Shown here: positions 63,004-64,000 of the stretch, piece after piece | Layout of the letters: the number at the start of each line of letters is the position of its first letter | Position numbering within the stretch: the stretch's first letter is position 1 | Assembly: GCF_003950295.1 (NCBI RefSeq) | Contig: NZ_RHNP01000005.1 | Coordinates: 1 to 64,000 of the forward strand | DNA length: 64,000 nucleotides | Source of the DNA: Loigolactobacillus iwatensis | GTDB taxonomy: Bacteria; Bacillota; Bacilli; Lactobacillales; Lactobacillaceae | Direction of reading: 5' to 3' | The notes under the pieces: model-generated | The model's database searches: none | What the model was told of the DNA's origin: nothing | What the model saw: the letters and a program-made list of their open reading frames with translations, nothing else | Position numbers and translations under genes: made by a program

Positions 63004-63537
63004 TTAAGATTGCTGGCTACCTTCACCAATTTTTTCTAAAAACGTTGCTAATTCCTCCGGTGTTTCTGGCTGTTTTTTGGTTACCCAATCAATAATGACA
63101 CTAGTCAAACCAGTAGCATGATACCGAACATAATAATCGATTTCCCGAGCATTCAGATTTTGCAATTGTTTTTTATTTGCCGATAATTTCGCCAGAACTT
63201 GAGAGATATTATCGCGTAAAATATCTTGTTGCTGTGCAAGCAATAAGATTCGAATGAAACTTGCATGATCTTTTAAAAATTGCATAATAAAAACTAATCC
63301 TTCATGTTGAACAACTGTTTTAGAACCAAGTTTATCCGTCAATTCATTAACTATTTCTGCCATTTCACGCGTCAAAATATCTGTTATATTCTGATAGTGC
63401 CGATAAAAGGTCATACGTGAAATACCAGCCACTTTCGTTAGTTCAGTGATCGAAATTTCATCAAATGCTTTCTTTTTAAGCAAGCGTTTAAGTGCCCCTA
63501 ATAAATATTCTTCAATTGCTTTTGATTGATCGGCCAT
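63004..63537 (-). CDS. TetR-family repressor, divergent from an SDR gene
   Basis: About 177 aa starting MADQSKAIEE. AAGGAG lies 11 bases upstream of this ATG; a TTG two codons earlier is possible. The helix-turn-helix includes ITELTKVAGISRMTFYRHYQN. A 7-2-7 palindrome lies in the gap shared with the divergent SDR gene, so repression of that gene is likely. The next gene on the minus strand is another TetR, 118 bp away. Confidence 0.83.
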   Translation of the reverse strand: MADQSKAIEEYLLGALKRLLKKKAFDEISITELTKVAGISRMTFYRHYQNITDILTREMAEIVNELTDKLGSKTVVQHEGLVFIMQFLKDHASFIRILLLAQQQDILRDNISQVLAKLSANKKQLQNLNAREIDYYVRYHATGLTSVIIDWVTKKQPETPEELATFLEKIGEGSQQS

Positions 63538-63578
63538 TGACAATTTCACTCCTTTTGTCACTTATTGGTCTAGAAAGA

Positions 63579-63607
63579 TTGTACTGCGAAAAGATTGGCG
63601 GTATACT
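63579..63607 (+). promoter_or_regulatory. Promoter of the SDR gene at the right edge
   Basis: TTGTAC (63579-63584), a 17-bp spacer, TATACT (63602-63607). Confidence 0.7.
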
Positions 63608-63623
63608 CTTCTCAGCTTAAGCC

Positions 63624-63639
63624 TGTTACAACTGTAACA
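63624..63639. promoter_or_regulatory. TetR operator palindrome
   Basis: TGTTACA-AC-TGTAACA, a perfect 7-2-7 palindrome located just after the predicted transcription start of the SDR gene. Confidence 0.7.
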
Positions 63640-63680
63640 TTATTATCACTATAAACCAACTAAGATGGGAGAAAACGAGT

Positions 63681-64000
63681 ATGACAACAAGAAAAGTAAT
63701 TGCAATCACCGGCGCAAGTAGCGGAATGGGCAAAGCAGCTCTCCAATTATTTGCACAACGCGGCTGGACTGTCTATGGCGGTGCACGACGTGTGGAAAAA
63801 ATCCCAACCGGCACCAATATTTACGCCGTTAAATTAGATGTGACTGATTCAGAATCAAATCATACCTTTATCAGTACTATTTTAAATGAACAACACCGAA
63901 TTGACGTCTTGATTAATAATGCCGGTTACGGCGAAGGTGGTCCAATTGAAGATATTGATCTGAAAAATGTACGTAAACAATTTGAGACTAATTTCTTTGG
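63681..64000 (+). CDS. Short-chain dehydrogenase/reductase, cut by the window edge
   Basis: The first 106 codons are present with no stop. VIAITGASSGMGKAALQLFA is the cofactor loop, LDVTDSES the adenine-ribose contact, and LINNAGYGEGGPIEDI the NNAG region. It resembles YgfF/oxidoreductase-type SDRs that follow the pattern RKVIAITGASSGMG. The active-site Tyr-x-x-x-Lys lies beyond the edge. GGGAG lies about 9 bases before the ATG. Confidence 0.85.
   Translation, partial: MTTRKVIAITGASSGMGKAALQLFAQRGWTVYGGARRVEKIPTGTNIYAVKLDVTDSESNHTFISTILNEQHRIDVLINNAGYGEGGPIEDIDLKNVRKQFETNFF

Overview
The window reads as the chromosome of a low-GC Gram-positive lactic acid bacterium of the family Lactobacillaceae. 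The evidence is strong AGGAGG-type ribosome binding sites, a complete lactate racemase (lar) system in Lactiplantibacillus plantarum-like order, a sorbitol operon in the gene order described for Lactobacillus casei (gutFRMCBA), anaerobic nrdDG, a T-box leader, cre-like sites and many TetR/MFS pairs. A perfect 16-bp parS site (15231-15246) suggests the origin-proximal part of a chromosome. I see no rRNA, tRNA, CRISPR, phage genes or transposase. The species is not determined.

Layout. 1-14.9 kb: a C39-like secreted/anchored peptidase, a flavodoxin-fold oxidoreductase with a small overlapping gene, a GreA paralogue, an amino-acid permease behind a T-box (probably glycine), a TetR-TetR-YhgE operon, an EF-hand-loop protein, a CynX-like transporter, an ABC exporter and a GT8 glycosyltransferase. 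14.9-24.7 kb: the parS gap, TetR/DHA2 pump with two matching operators, a second MFS pump, a LysR divergent from a three-domain flavoprotein reductase (HcrB-like), a cysteine-free Spx relative and an AraC regulator. 24.7-25.5 kb: a repeat-rich non-coding island. 25.5-30.7 kb: the sorbitol PTS operon. 31.2-34.1 kb: cysK-ctl-cysE behind a leader that has every part of a ribosome-mediated cysteine attenuator.

34.1-42.9 kb: larE, larD, larC (split by a -1 frameshift), larB and larA on the minus strand, divergent from larR, larMN (fused), larQ and larO. The plus-strand genes import nickel; LarB, LarC and LarE make the nickel pincer cofactor; LarA uses it to racemise lactate; LarD passes lactate across the membrane; LarR is the likely activator. 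43-64 kb: a YczE-like protein, TetR plus amidohydrolase-type decarboxylase, a glutamine-type transporter lacking an ATPase gene, ribokinase, MarR/DHA2 pump with two palindromic operators, nrdDG with two NrdR-like boxes, TauE, a DUF2188-like protein, a zinc-ribbon/DUF4767-like membrane protein, a membrane-anchored MerR, a UDG-family protein, another DHA2 pump, a PPOX-fold protein, TetR-SDR-nitroreductase, and TetR divergent from an SDR that runs off the right edge.

The most interesting signals are the cysteine attenuator at 33871-34092 (leader peptide with three consecutive Cys codons, terminator, and an 11-bp mutually exclusive antiterminator pairing), the larC frameshift site, the parS site and several self-consistent operator pairs. 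All functional calls come from reading sequence and motifs; no database search was run.
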